64,000 nucleotides of DNA from Hirudinaria manillensis (GCA_034509925.1 CM067537.1:7543501-7607500), one strand, 5' to 3'. Counted from the first letter of the stretch, positions 39,501 through 51,341 are shown. The notes: generated by a model not told the origin, from the letters alone. Numbers and translations: made by a program.

Positions 39501-42500
39501 TCAGGGGCTTACACGAGTCTGTATGCTCTTGGTCCAGTACTAGGACTCTTTCTTTCTAGTTTATGTCTCAAGCTTCCAGAAAATCTTTTTTCAGGTAAGA
39601 TTAAATTTTAGGAAGATTTCAATTTTAAAATCATCTCCATTCAAGCCTTTCCATGATTTTCTAGGGTCTTCAGCAAATGCAACAGACCCATCCTTTATAG
39701 GGTGTTGGTGGCTGGGTTACCTAATTGGGGGAGTTGGTCTTGCATTTTTTTCTCTTTTGCTGTGGTTCCATCCACGAGATTTTAGGTACGGTGGAAGTTC
39801 ATTCCAATCAGTTGACTGCAAGGAGATGAAAAGGCTGACAGACTCAGACACTAATGATGACATGAAAGAGAGTGTCCTTACACAGTTAAGAGGTTTAAAC
39901 GATGAATTTGTAAATGACTAGATGGCTTGTACAATATTTGAAATCAATTGTATTTCTTTCAACTCTTTCTACGTAATTTCAATCATTCAGTTTTTCTACT
40001 TTATCTGAATAATTTAATCTCGCAATACAAAATATTTTAATATTTTAATATTTTACTTAATCAACCATTTCTCCCACATAGGACTTCCAAGGGCCTTCCT
40101 AAGTTTGTTAAAGAATAAACTCTACCTCATCAACTTGTGCCTCATTGTGTCTGGGGCGTATACCATATACGGAGTTTTTGTCAACGTCGTCCGCTATTTG
40201 GAGGTCCATTTCTTTCGCTCGGCAGCTGAAGGGAGTGTAATAGCAGGTCGATAAAAGATGTTATTGCATGTTTATTGCACTTAATATCGTTGAAAGGTAA
40301 TAACAAAGTAATAAAAATGAAAACATTAACAAGAAATTACGAGATATGTGAAGATGTTTGGTAAGATCGAGAGAAACAGATTATCATTTCCAGAAGTATT
40401 CAAAGGAACAGAAATTGTTTAGTTATTTTTATGATGTTATAATTTTTTTTTTTTATACAAACATATTTATTGTAGATACATTATCTGTTGTATTATAAAT
40501 TATTTTATCGAATATTACATGTTTAAAGGTTCATTACTGGCTGTGTCCGGGCTTTTTGGGGGATTTTCTGGCGGAACTCTGATTGCAAAACTAAGACTTA
40601 AAACCACGGGCGGAATAAAATTAGTGCTTGCCTTAAGTTTTATCTTCGCGATTGGATTGGTTGTTCTCATTAATTTGGACTGCCCTCAGATCAGGATGGA
40701 TATGAATATGGATCCCAACGTCGGGGCGTTAGCATTGTTTATTTTTTGTTATCCTATTTAATTTTATTTATGTTAATAAATTCGTCAACGACATAACATA
40801 ATGTTACTTTAACTAATAATTATTTTAACGTTAAATTTCGATAATTACGTTTTTTTGTTGAGTTAATATATTATTTATTTTGCCATTTCATTAAAATTCT
40901 AACAGCAACCTGGTATAACCTTGGCTTAGCAAAAATATCAATATAAGTAACCAGAAAACTGCCATAAACTAGCAAATGTAATAATAAATTGTCGGCATAA
41001 AACGTGATGAACAAGAGGGCGCATAACAGATCGACGAAACGCAAATGTTTTGGACAGTAATTAATTAGCTATTGATGATAATGTATTGAGCTCCATCTCT
41101 AGAATATCGGTCTCCTTATCGTGAGGTATTAAGCAATGATCGTCGATATTTTCGCGAGATGAGATTAAAGGATTAAAGATAAAATATGAATAACTGATAC
41201 TTGTTTGTACAAATTTTATGAACTAATTCTGGTTAACTAATTAAAATAAACTAATTAAAAGTGTTACTGTTTCTTTTTTCTTAACAGAAACGTAGTGATT
41301 AACGAATGTAACAGAGACTGCCAATGCCTTACCAGTAGAAAGCATTACCAACCGATTTGTGGCAGCAACAACATCAGCTATTTTTCTCCTTGCATTGCTG
41401 GATGTTCTCACAAGACCAATGACGTTAGAATGTTATTATTAATGAAAAAAAATGAGAAACTGCTTTTATTAACTTTGTCAGTAACGTCACCATATCACGA
41501 TATCACAATTATGATTATTTAGAACGATATGTTCAAGCAAAAATTATTGTTAGCGGTACATAATTATGTGCTATTACATTGTATAATAATATAATATTAT
41601 TTTTGGCGGCCAATCATTTAATACCAACCATTGTATTAAACAACAGCCATGATAACATAGAAATAACTTCTTTAAATACTCACTTTGTCTATTTCAGACA
41701 TTCAGAAATTGCAAATGCATTGATGCCTCATTATCCAATTCAAAACCAACTTCTTACCAGAGTCTTGCCGGAGATGGTACTGCCACATCCGGTTATTGTA
41801 TCAAGTACTGTGACCTTCTTGTGCCCTTCGTTGCCACCATGTTTGTCATGTCACTATCTTCCACCATCGCCAAGGTTCCATCCACTATGGTAACCTTTCG
41901 GTAAGGTACTTAATATTTATTTTGAAAGTAACTTATTTCAATTTATTATATATATATCGTTGTAATTATGTTTTTGATAATTATGAGATTACTAAAACTA
42001 CAAGAGTTTGCTAAATTTAAATTTAACCTTAGGATTGTCTCGGATGAAGAAAGGTCGTTTGCACTTGGCGTTAATTCTTTTGTGCTGAATCTTTGTGGTT
42101 AGTGGAATAGATAATAGCAACATACTCAGCGAATAATAATGTGCTATCAATTACCTATTAATTTGATAATAAATAAATTTAAAATTACTTTAAGGCTTCA
42201 TACCTGGACCTATGATATTCGGGAAACTGATAGATTCAACTTGCCTTCTTTGGCAAAGAACTTGCGATACCACGGGAGCATGTCTTCTATTTGATACGGA
42301 CAGGTTCGTTATGTTTTATTTCATAAATCAATCTATTACTATTTATTCATTTGATAAATCAGAGACTTTAAATTTTTTCGTGAGAGAATGGAATTAATTA
42401 GTTATACTAGATAATGGAGTTAGCTGGTTAATTTTACTCAGAAAGTTAATTAATAAAATCGCTTTTAGGCTCAGGCAGTACACTTACGGGGCCAGTCTGG

Positions 42501-42616
42501 TTGTAGAAGCTATTACCTTTTTTGGCAACCTCTGGCTTTTACTCATGATAAGGAAAAGTTTCTTGGGCACGATGCCCTTGAGTCGTCAACTAGATGTCGT
42601 TGATGTAAATCTCTAG
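36506..42616 (+). CDS. OATP/SLCO transporter, array gene G
   Basis: Exons: 36506-36547, 38592-39381, 39505-39594, 39665-39892, 40082-40246, 40529-40727, 41288-41423, 41698-41900, 42033-42097, 42195-42303, 42469-42616; 2175 nt, 724 residues. Exon 1 (MAATPDAALESMNQ) is followed by a 2.0-kb intron, the longest in the array. The N-terminal cytoplasmic part before TM1 is about 50 residues longer than in D-F and rich in Glu, Lys and Asp. Signature region: DPSFIGCWW. The Kazal loop is complete, and its DNA closely matches D and F. The large extracellular loop in exon 2 is longer than in D-F. The frame is intact. AATAAA at 42816-42821 lies 200 bases after the stop. This is the most divergent member of the second subgroup. 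Confidence 0.93.
37487..37532. repeat. (TTA)n microsatellite in intron 1 of OATP G
   Basis: Near-perfect TTA repeats with one G interruption. A shorter (CAT)n run lies at about 37,209-37,229 in the same intron. Confidence 0.9.
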
Positions 42617-43045
42617 TAACCCATCTCTTGTAAATACTGTATAATTAATTTTATTTAAGAGCTTAAATTAAGATCTTGTTGTTCTGTAAATGAAATGGTG
42701 TAATGCAAAGAAAGACATCGAAATTAAATTAGATTCATTTTCCTTCCGATGTTTTATACACGATGATTGTTAAACTTTTGTGACAAAATTAGGAATATTT
42801 CCATGAATTATTTGAAATAAAGGAAGTTTTGAGAAATGCTGGATTCAATGCTAGCACTGCTTCGTCTCTATATTTTTGAACACTCAGGTTGAAAAAACAT
42901 TGATCTATATGATTTATAAAGAAATAGTCAAAATAAAATTATATTAAAATAGTTAGAATAAGAAATGGACATTTCGTGATATAAATCGCGCCCTCCAACA
43001 AATTTGTGCGCCAATCAATGATTTGAGGCTGTAAACATTTGGCTG
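42617..43045. other. Short intergenic region, OATP G to PRKCSH
   Basis: Only about 430 bases separate the stop of gene G from the start codon of the next gene on the same strand. The poly(A) signal of gene G (42,816-42,821) and the PRKCSH promoter share this space. A second AATAAA occurs near 42,933. The last ~80 bases are less AT-rich, as expected near a housekeeping start. Confidence 0.5.
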
Positions 43046-45196
43046 ATGGCAATGAGGATTATATTTTGCGCACTATTGTTAGTTAATCCTTCCGAAACAT
43101 TTAAATTTAAGTATAGCTCAAATAAACGATTTATCAGAGGAGTTGAACCTGACAGTAAGTTACTTAGATACTTGGAAAGTTACTCCTGTTTGTCCTTTAC
43201 TTACAAACACATTTCTTCATGCGATCATTTTCAAATGACCTCCATGCTAAAGTGGCATTGAATTTATTTAGGGCTTTCGTTTTATAAGTTTGCCAAAGAG
43301 TTCAAATGTTTGGATTCGTCAGGGGCCATACCGTTCAGATGGGTGAACGATGACTATTGTGACTGCCCTGACGGCAGTGACGAACCAGGTTTTAATTTTT
43401 TTTTAAATTTAATTAAATTGCATCATAATGCCGAGTTCTTCAGTGATTTAAAACTATAACTTGTCATGTTGAAATACTTTGGAAAATGTTTAAATGAGTC
43501 TCTAAGCTAGGATCAAACCTTAAGTAGTTATTAAAATTTCATTGTGCAGGCACAGCAGCATGTCCAAATTCCATCTTCTATTGCATCAATGCTGGCTTCA
43601 AACCTCAGTTCATTCTTTCTAATCGAGTTAACGATGGAGTTTGTGGTATGATTTTTATTCGTTTTAAAATTATTGGAGTGATTTGTTTACATTATAAATT
43701 TCAATTTATTTCAATAGTTTTTTTTAATTTTTTATGTTCAATTTATTTCAATAGTTTTTTTTTTATTTTTATCATTTAAATTTAAAAACCTTTGGATTAA
43801 ACAGTAATTAGAACTTTTTATAATTAGTAATTTTTATATTTAAGGAATTATATTTATGTTTTGAATGATTTTAATTCTCTAAAAGACTGCTGTGATGGCT
43901 CGGATGAATACTCTCAGCTTTTGAGCTGCCAAGACAATTGCAGGTTAATTCATGATTATTAACTTGAAATAATAAATAAACTTATAAACTCAAAAAAAAA
44001 AAAATAGAATGGTAGACCGAGTTGAGAAGATAGCTTGAACGATTGAAAAACGAATGCATTGCAATTGAACAGCCATCTTGGAGAGATGATAAGAAGAGAG
44101 GAAGAAGAAAAGCAAAGGTCACTGGAGGAAGGTCACAAGGTTTACCAAGAGTACTGCAGGCTTGGAACCAATATAAGAGAGGAGAAACAGGTTTGGATTT
44201 CATCATAATAAGTTGATTTTATTTCTTTATCAGCATTTAAAAATAATTTACTATCTTTATTATTATTATTAACTATTTACTATTTTATTTTATTATTTTT
44301 TTATTGATTAGCCATTTCTTTTTTATGACATTGTGCCATAATTAAAGTATTATTATTATTATTACTATTATTATTATTGTTCCTATAAAAATAGATTCTA
44401 AAAAAAAACATTGGGTGGCATGGTTCTTAGATCATTTTTATAAAAATTTTGTAATCATTTCAGGTCGAATTAGCCAGCCTGAGGTCAAAGGTCGAAGAGT
44501 TGGAATTGTTGACCTCTGAACTCGAGAAGGTCAAAGTTGCAAGAGAGGAGGAAGAAGCGAGGCTCAAGGAATTGGCAGAGCAGGCATTTCATGGTGTGAT
44601 TCTGAACTCGGTTTTTGTTTATCTTGGATTAATTAATTAGATTAATTAGATTAATAATAAAATTATATTTAATTGTCATGACAAATTAATTTAATATGTT
44701 CTATGACCAGAACATGATCATGATCATCATCATCATTATTCTGATCACCACCACCATTCTGATCTATCACTATCACCATTACAAGAATCATCATCATAAT
44801 CAATTAGATTAATTAATTAATCTAAAGATAGTAATTAATAGTAAAGATAGTAATTATTGTAAATTATTATATGGTTAAGTAATGTTATGGTGTGTATTAT
44901 TAAAAATTAAGATAAATTATGTATAAATATTATTGTCAATATTAATGTAAGTCTAGCTAACAGTAAAAGGTGCACAACTGCACATGCAACAGTGTTTGCA
45001 TTGTTTTTGCATCATCATCATCTTCTTCTTCCTCTTCTTCTTTGGTTCGCATGCAATTGAATCAGAGGAGTCTGTCATCGAGGTGGACAGGAAGCAGGCG
45101 ATGGAAGCTTTTCAGCTTCTAGATGTCAACCTTGATCAAAAGTTAGTCAGACAAAGAACTCTTATGTTTAATTGCTTTATCACATAACAAAATATG

Positions 45197-45254
<58 letters not shown>

Positions 45255-45619
45255 GTTTGGGTGAATTGCTGAGAGTACTGGTAGTGCTCAATGTTCATCT
45301 ATAACTAGCCGAGAGGAAAATGGAAAACTTTTTTGTGTTGTGTTATTGTGAAAGTCTTTGGTGATGACTGTCGCCATGTTGTTGTTATTTTGTGCCCGAT
45401 GAATTGTTTACTTGAGCTGGGAATTCAAATGAATTTTGAACGTTGCGACGATGTTTGCGCAGGATCAGCAGTGATGAGTTGAAAAGCCTCTTCCATGCTA
45501 TTGATGACCAGTACGAAGAGAATCTGGTAGGGGAGTTTTGTTAATGATGATGGTAATGATGATGATGATGATGATTCTTGTAATGGTGACAATGGTAGAG
45601 GAGGTGGTGGTGATCAGAA

Positions 45620-45651
<32 letters not shown>

Positions 45652-48329
45652 ATGATGATGATGATTCTTGTAATGGTGATAATGGTAGAGGAGGTGATGG
45701 TGATCAGAAGGATGACGATGATCATGTTCTGGTCATAGAACAAATTAAATTATTTTGTCATGACCATTAAATATAATTTTATTATTAAAATAAATTGTTA
45801 TTTACTGATTATTATAACCAAATTGTTAAAATTACAATCAATAAACTGTATGTCGCCTAATCTCCGTTGAACTTCAGGAGAGGTACCGTCTACCTGGATT
45901 GGTGGATTTCGAGCAGTTTCTTGAAGAAGTTTGGTTGGGGGTCAGACGAATTTATGAGGTCAAGATTGGATTTCAGGTGAGTTTTTCTATCAATTTGTTT
46001 GTTTTTTTTATTATAAATCAATTGTCGGCAATTGACGATTATAATAACATGATCATAAATACGAGTAATTATAAAAAGTAATTTTATAAATAATTATAGG
46101 AAATAATTATATAAATAATTATAAGAAGTAATTTTATAAATAATTATAAGAAGTAATTTTATAAATAATTCTAGGAAATAATTTTAAGAAACAATTTCAT
46201 AAATAATTCTAGGAAATAATTTTATAAATCATCCCATCTTCGTAATTCCTAATTTTTACTATTTATTATATCAATTGATATTTATTCTCACTTTTTATTA
46301 TTAGGTTCTTTAATTCAGTTGGCCAAATTTGGAATTTACATTCTGAAATTATTTTGATTTTGATTTTAATGATATTAAATGTAATTGACAATGACATAAT
46401 TGATGATGATGATTGTTGTTGTAGTGCTCTGCTCTTGTTTGTTAGCCTCAAGGCTAATGTGTTATTAATAATTTGAAATTGATCATTATTTTGATATATC
46501 AATCAATATATAAAGATTTTCTACAGATTCAATCTGAATTACTAATGTATTTGTTGGCTAAAGTATTTAAAATGATGTTTAAAATTCTCAGATACCAGAG
46601 ATTCAACTTGGAGGTGATGATGATGATGAAGTTGATGATGGAGGGAAGGACTTGGAAGAGATTGAATATGATGATGATACAAAAGAAGCCATTTCAAGTT
46701 GGTTGAAAATTGATATTTATTTTTCTTTGGAAATTATGTTACATTTAGTTAGGTTTAATTTTCTCATTAATAATTGTTTATATTAATGTTAAATTATTAT
46801 TAATTAACTCTATTATAGAGTTTGATGTTTGACTTTTTAGGAGCAGATGAAGCGAGGAAGCAGTTTGATCAGCATGAAGAACAGCTGAATAATTTGAGAA
46901 AGGAATTGGAGTGTGCATGAATTATTATATTTATTTATTTATTTGTTTGTTTAGTTATTTATTTATGTATTTATTTATTTAGTTATTAACAAGAAGCGAT
47001 CGAGAATTCTGAATGCCGTTTGCTTCTTGTGATTTAAGAATTTGCATTTTTTTTTCTTTTTCTACAAATCTTTATAATTATCATCACTTTTGAATTATTA
47101 CTGCTTCTCTCCTCACCATTATAATGATATAATATTATTAACATTATAATTTCTTAATTAAGCTTATTATAATTAATATTATTAATTTCTTGCTTATTTT
47201 TCTATTTTATTGTTTATTTTCAGTCGTGATTTAAATTTTCTAATCGTCGAATTAATCTCCCGTCAAACAACCTTCCATTGTTTGGAAAAAATAAACTAAA
47301 ATAATAAATAAATAAATTAAACCTTTTTCCAAATGATAAAACATTGTTGTTGGCCATTTTCCCAGCGAGTCCATTGCCATGGTGACCCTTGATGCTGGCA
47401 GAAACAACGAATTCCTCCCTCTGTTCGGTCGATGCTTCGATGTTGAGAGTGGCTTTTACATCTACATCCTCTGTCTCTTCCAGTCTGCAAAGCAGAAGAT
47501 CAAGGATCCGCTGGAGATAACGGATCTCGGGTAGGTCGCCTCTTTGATATTTATTTCTAAAACCCATTAAATGCTTCCTTTTCCACTTCAAAAGCTAATT
47601 TAATCTCTTTGACAATTATTTATCTGCCCTCGGATTGTTGGTTTTGTGGGTCAATAGTGTTATGGGTGTCTTGGTGTATTGTAGGTGTGTTATGATGTGT
47701 TGCAATCGTACTGCGGATGTTACAATTCCAGCATATGCGATCGTGCGAAAATGTGTTGAACGTGCAGCGATTGATTGTTGTGCCTGTTTTATTTTGGATT
47801 TATTTTTATTTATTTATTAAAATGTTGCCTATTTTAATTTATTCGTCAATAGGAAATGGGACTCCTGGATTGGCGAGGAGCCTAATAAATATTCAGTGAT
47901 GCTCTACAGAGACGGTAGCGAGTGCTGGAATGGACCGAACAGATCGGTGAAAGTAAGTTTCAATTTTGTTCTTCATTTATCTGTTCTTCATGCAACTTGT
48001 TCTCTAGAAAAGTTTCCAGCCTCTTATAATTTTTAAAACAAAAAATAAAAATAATTAAATACAAGTTGAAAATAATAAATTAATTAGCTTTGATTAGCAA
48101 TCTCGATGATCATTAAGATGGCTACTTGGAACCAGTGGTTGTCATTATTCTTTGAATATTTATTACTTCTTAGGTTTACCTTGAGTGTGGAAGACAAGAG
48201 GAGTTGATGTCTGCTGATGAGCCAGGCAGGTGTAGCTACGTCTTCAATTTCAAAACTCCTGCTCTCTGCTCCGTTCCTCCACTTTCATCACCTCAACCTT
48301 TCCAGTATCATGACCCCAGTGACCTTTGA
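43046..48329 (+). CDS. PRKCSH: Glucosidase II beta subunit
   Basis: ER protein that pairs with glucosidase II alpha to trim glucose from N-glycans in the calnexin cycle. Exons: 43046-43154, 43272-43388, 43550-43645, 43886-43943, 44073-44190, 44464-44593, 45066-45141, 45463-45526, 45878-45976, 46592-46697, 46841-46910, 47366-47530, 47853-47952, 48174-48329; 1464 nt, 487 residues. In order: signal peptide (residues 1-18), two LDLa-like Cys/Asp repeats ([16 protein letters not shown] and [14 protein letters not shown]), a charged coiled coil (exons 5-6), a canonical EF-hand loop (DVNLDQKISSDE, exons 7-8), an acidic run of Asp (exon 10), and a C-terminal MRH lectin domain ([26 protein letters not shown]). 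Length fits the family (about 480-530). The C-terminus reads HDPSDL instead of the usual HDEL. Introns carry simple repeats and an inverted repeat. Confidence 0.95.
44652..44796. repeat. Left arm of inverted repeat in PRKCSH intron 6
   Basis: This stretch is the approximate reverse complement of 45,656-45,788. It shares words such as TGTCATGAC, CTATGACCAGAACATGATCAT and a TTACAAGAATCATCATC-type end. Both arms contain CAT/ATG repeats, but the match continues into unique AT-rich flanks (TTAATTTAAT, ATATTTAAT), so it is more than shared microsatellite. Confidence 0.75.
45199..45252. repeat. (TTA)n microsatellite in PRKCSH intron 7
   Basis: About 18 perfect TTA units between exons 7 and 8. Confidence 0.95.
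45550..45788. repeat. GAT-rich tandem unit and right arm of inverted repeat, PRKCSH intron 8
   Basis: Two adjacent copies of a unit of about 90 bases occur here (each with GATTCTTGTAATGGTGA, a purine-rich GGTAGAGGAGG and GATCAGAA). The second copy, with its right flank to 45,788, is the reverse complement of 44,652-44,796. Confidence 0.75.
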
Positions 48330-49298
48330 CTTGAGGGGGGTCAACATTTAAACATATAAAACTCGATACTTGAGTATGCTAGAAAGATTCTGTTATGCAT
48401 CATCCAGGTTCTTGCAGTTGTTTAACAACATCTATTTGTATATTTTGCTCCAATTTAATGTTTTCCTTCTTGTTTGGATTGAGAGATTAATTGAGTTGTT
48501 TACCACTTGCTAATTGCAATTATCTATGCATTTAAATCTCTGCACTTTGACGCAAGTCAAGTTCGTATGTCGCCGTCACCAATGATTTTAGTTCTATTGA
48601 CGGACATTGTTTCTTCTTGTTTTGATTTGTTTTTGAGATCTCGTAAAGTCGACCAGGCACAATACTCCAATGTCAGTGTATCTTATAAATCGTTGTTTAG
48701 TTCGGTTTCTTTACAATGCCTTCTGCATCCTGTTGCTCAAAAATCTTTTCGGTCAAACTCATCCTCAATCTACTAATTGGCGGATCGTCAGGAAATATTC
48801 GTAAATACTCATTTTAATTAAATTAATTAATTGGCCTAACATTCCATTATTTTTCTTTAATTGTCACTTGCAGCTTAATTAGAACCTAGTTTGTGAGCAT
48901 ATCAATTGGTCCTGGTATCTTCCGCATTGTTCTTGTTTTTTGGAAACGCGATGTGCCTTTGACCACAACAACCAATCATCTGCTTTGAGTTTACAAGCCC
49001 TTGTTGCTGATAATATTGCTTCAATGGCAAATAAACAGAAAAGACATGGTTTTTTTTTTTAAATTTCAAATATTAAAAATAATTCACATGTTGATCTTCA
49101 CTCTCGTCAAAATTACAGATATACAGCTTTGGATAGAAATATGAGTGCATTGTTATACACGAAACAGTATCAAATACCTAACCAAGCATTCAATCAATAA
49201 TCCATATATAAACCAATGAAAATTTACAAAATGGAAGCGAGACATGTCCCAATTTATTTATTAACCATTATTATTATTATTATTATATTATTGGTGGG
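48330..49298. other. Convergent intergenic region, PRKCSH and ASTE1 3' ends
   Basis: The two genes converge here. AATAAA near 49,029 on the plus strand could serve PRKCSH. TTTATT near 49,255-49,264 (AATAAA on the minus strand) lies about 40 bases past the ASTE1 stop and is a good poly(A) signal for it. A short TTA run is at about 49,267-49,290. The plus frame at 48,507-48,776 has no similarity I can recognise. Confidence 0.5.
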
Positions 49299-51341
49299 TC
49301 AATGATTGTCACTTATAAGTAGCTGTGAAAACCTGTTCTCCACGTCCACATTGAACGACAAGCTCGTCCGCTCATGCGCGAAGTCCGCGTCAATTTCTGT
49401 CGGGTCGGAGATCAAGATGTCTGCAGCCTCTTCTACTTTTGCCTGTGATTTTTTTTTCTTTTGCTTCTTTTTTGCAAGTTTAGAGGTTTTATCAACAGAA
49501 AAACCGAGCTTTGCCCAGACGATTTTGATCTTTTCCAGATTTGGAACTTCGACGCACGACGATACAAAGTCCCAAACATCTGATACGGCGGACTCCAGGC
49601 TCCGGCAGATGTAAGACAGACTGGTGCCAGAAAACACCTCGGTGGCTGAGATGTCATTTAGTGGGAGCAGGAGCAGCTTGTTCAGATCGGAAAGCGACTG
49701 GAAGCACGATTGGAGCTGGGAGAAACTGTGGATTTGATTGATGTCAAAATACTTGATCCTGTTTTTAATCTTCCCGAGGTGATTTGAAATCGTTGATTCG
49801 AGCAATGGATAAAGCAACTCTATTTCAGCATCCTCATCAACCAACTTCTGGAGAAACTCTGGGGCATAGAAGTAAATCAAGAAAGCCAAGGCTTCGAGCT
49901 TTTCCACTTTAGGATTAGAAAAGGACACCCAGTGACTCAGAGAAGCAAGAATAAGTTGTTCTTCTGGTGGATATTCAAGAAACCACTTGTGATCATCCTG
50001 GAATAAGCCTAAAATTATTGACAATTTTGCCTCATGGGGCAATGAAGGTATGTCCAAGAGATGAGGCAGAAAAGCGGAGCTGTCTTCATCTTCTGTCTCG
50101 ACTTTGATCACTTTCCTCAACATCTTCTCTCCGACTCTGTCAAATTCTCTCATCTCGCAGAAGCCTTCTTCTGATTTCTTTTCCCTGCTTTTCAACAAGA
50201 TGCTGTAGATCCTCCTGCGAATTGGCAAGCTACATTCGTTAGAAGAAGTGCACTTGAATGACTCCACTTGTGGTATCAATATACATCTCTGGGAAATGAA
50301 GGCATTTGACATTCTGTAGGGAGATAGCAGACCCTTAGAGATAAATTCCAAGAACCATTGTGGAACAGGTCCTGTGAGGCTCTCAAGTTCCTTGTCCAAA
50401 TATCCCTTTTCAAAGTAGTCTGAAAGAAATGTGTGGCCAACAGTGTAACTACGTACAGACTTCTCTATCAGTTCCCTGATTGATAGTTGTCTATCGGTCT
50501 GGAAAGAAAACACAACTTCATCAACAGCAGATGAGTAATTCCTTTTCATGGCCAGCCATTTCAAGAGCCCAGGGATTTTTCTCTGTTCATTCTTCTTTAA
50601 CTTTGCCCCACGCACTTTGCTGAAGTAATCATGCTTCTTGCAAAATGGCTGAAATATATCACCATCTACCACATCATTGCCCATCAGAGTTGCAAATAAT
50701 GGCAACAAAGATATTTCAGTTATTCCTGACCATTTAGCAAGATTGGAAGAATAGAACACTTGTGCATTCAAGTAATGAGAGCCATTACAATCTTCTTCCA
50801 GTCTTATATTCAAGTAATCAAGGAGTATGACACCTCCTGGCAAGTCAAAAATGAAGAAATCACTGTCATTGGTCAGCACAGGACACTTCCACAAAGCAGC
50901 CAGAGAAGCAATATGATAATCAGCCTCGAAGTTACAGAAAACACAACTGACCCCGAGGTCTTTCAAAACTTCAACGAAGACATCTGGAGACAACAAAGGC
51001 AATACTTTACCTGACCCTCCTTTGGCTATCTCATTGGCTAGCTTTGCTCGCTTAGCAATGCGATTCAGAGAGCTGCTGAATTTTTTTCCTTTAGGATGGT
51101 ATGCTCCATCTAATATAACGTAAGGAACTATTTTGCATTTCAGTAACGTTTCGAAGAAATGCCTACATGCCTCTGCATAAACTTTGTAGTCCCCGCCAAA
51201 CACGTGAGATACTTGGTAATAGTAATGAAGAAAATGTACTAGATTACTTCCATCAATAATTAAGTTTAGATCGTTTAGTTTAACGTCCTTAAGAACATTG
51301 TTGTTAGTGTCCAAAAAATGCGTTAGCCCTGGAATACCCAT
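49299..51341 (-). CDS. ASTE1: Asteroid homolog 1 (XPG/FEN1-fold nuclease-like protein)
   Basis: A single uninterrupted frame of 680 residues. Start choice: the frame is open upstream to a GTG at 51,356, but the first ATG is at 51,341, giving MGIPGL, the N-terminus typical of XPG/FEN1 family proteins, in which the N-terminal glycine sits at the active site. Family landmarks: IIDGSNLVHFLH near residues 28-39, ILDGA near 76-80, and the XPG-I-like block FEADYHIA...TNDSDFFIFDLPGG near 138-170, holding the acidic residues (Glu139, Asp141, Asp159, Asp161) expected to bind metal. The remaining ~500 residues are the asteroid-type C-terminal region. A basic Lys-rich segment near residue 630 (KKKQKKKK) looks like a nuclear localisation signal. 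Known homologues act in double-strand-break end processing (ASTE1) or EGFR signalling genetics (fly asteroid). Head-to-head with the hnRNP M gene. Confidence 0.92.
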   Translation of the reverse strand: MGIPGLTHFLDTNNNVLKDVKLNDLNLIIDGSNLVHFLHYYYQVSHVFGGDYKVYAEACRHFFETLLKCKIVPYVILDGAYHPKGKKFSSSLNRIAKRAKLANEIAKGGSGKVLPLLSPDVFVEVLKDLGVSCVFCNFEADYHIASLAALWKCPVLTNDSDFFIFDLPGGVILLDYLNIRLEEDCNGSHYLNAQVFYSSNLAKWSGITEISLLPLFATLMGNDVVDGDIFQPFCKKHDYFSKVRGAKLKKNEQRKIPGLLKWLAMKRNYSSAVDEVVFSFQTDRQLSIRELIEKSVRSYTVGHTFLSDYFEKGYLDKELESLTGPVPQWFLEFISKGLLSPYRMSNAFISQRCILIPQVESFKCTSSNECSLPIRRRIYSILLKSREKKSEEGFCEMREFDRVGEKMLRKVIKVETEDEDSSAFLPHLLDIPSLPHEAKLSIILGLFQDDHKWFLEYPPEEQLILASLSHWVSFSNPKVEKLEALAFLIYFYAPEFLQKLVDEDAEIELLYPLLESTISNHLGKIKNRIKYFDINQIHSFSQLQSCFQSLSDLNKLLLLPLNDISATEVFSGTSLSYICRSLESAVSDVWDFVSSCVEVPNLEKIKIVWAKLGFSVDKTSKLAKKKQKKKKSQAKVEEAADILISDPTEIDADFAHERTSLSFNVDVENRFSQLLISDNH

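Noticed and set aside
45498..45743. Met-rich and Ile/Thr-rich frames in PRKCSH intron 8
   Set aside because: They are translations of a GAT-type repeat on either strand.
47220..47591. 123-codon minus frame
   Set aside because: It is the antisense of PRKCSH exon 12, whose plus-strand translation matches the start of the MRH domain with correct splice phases.
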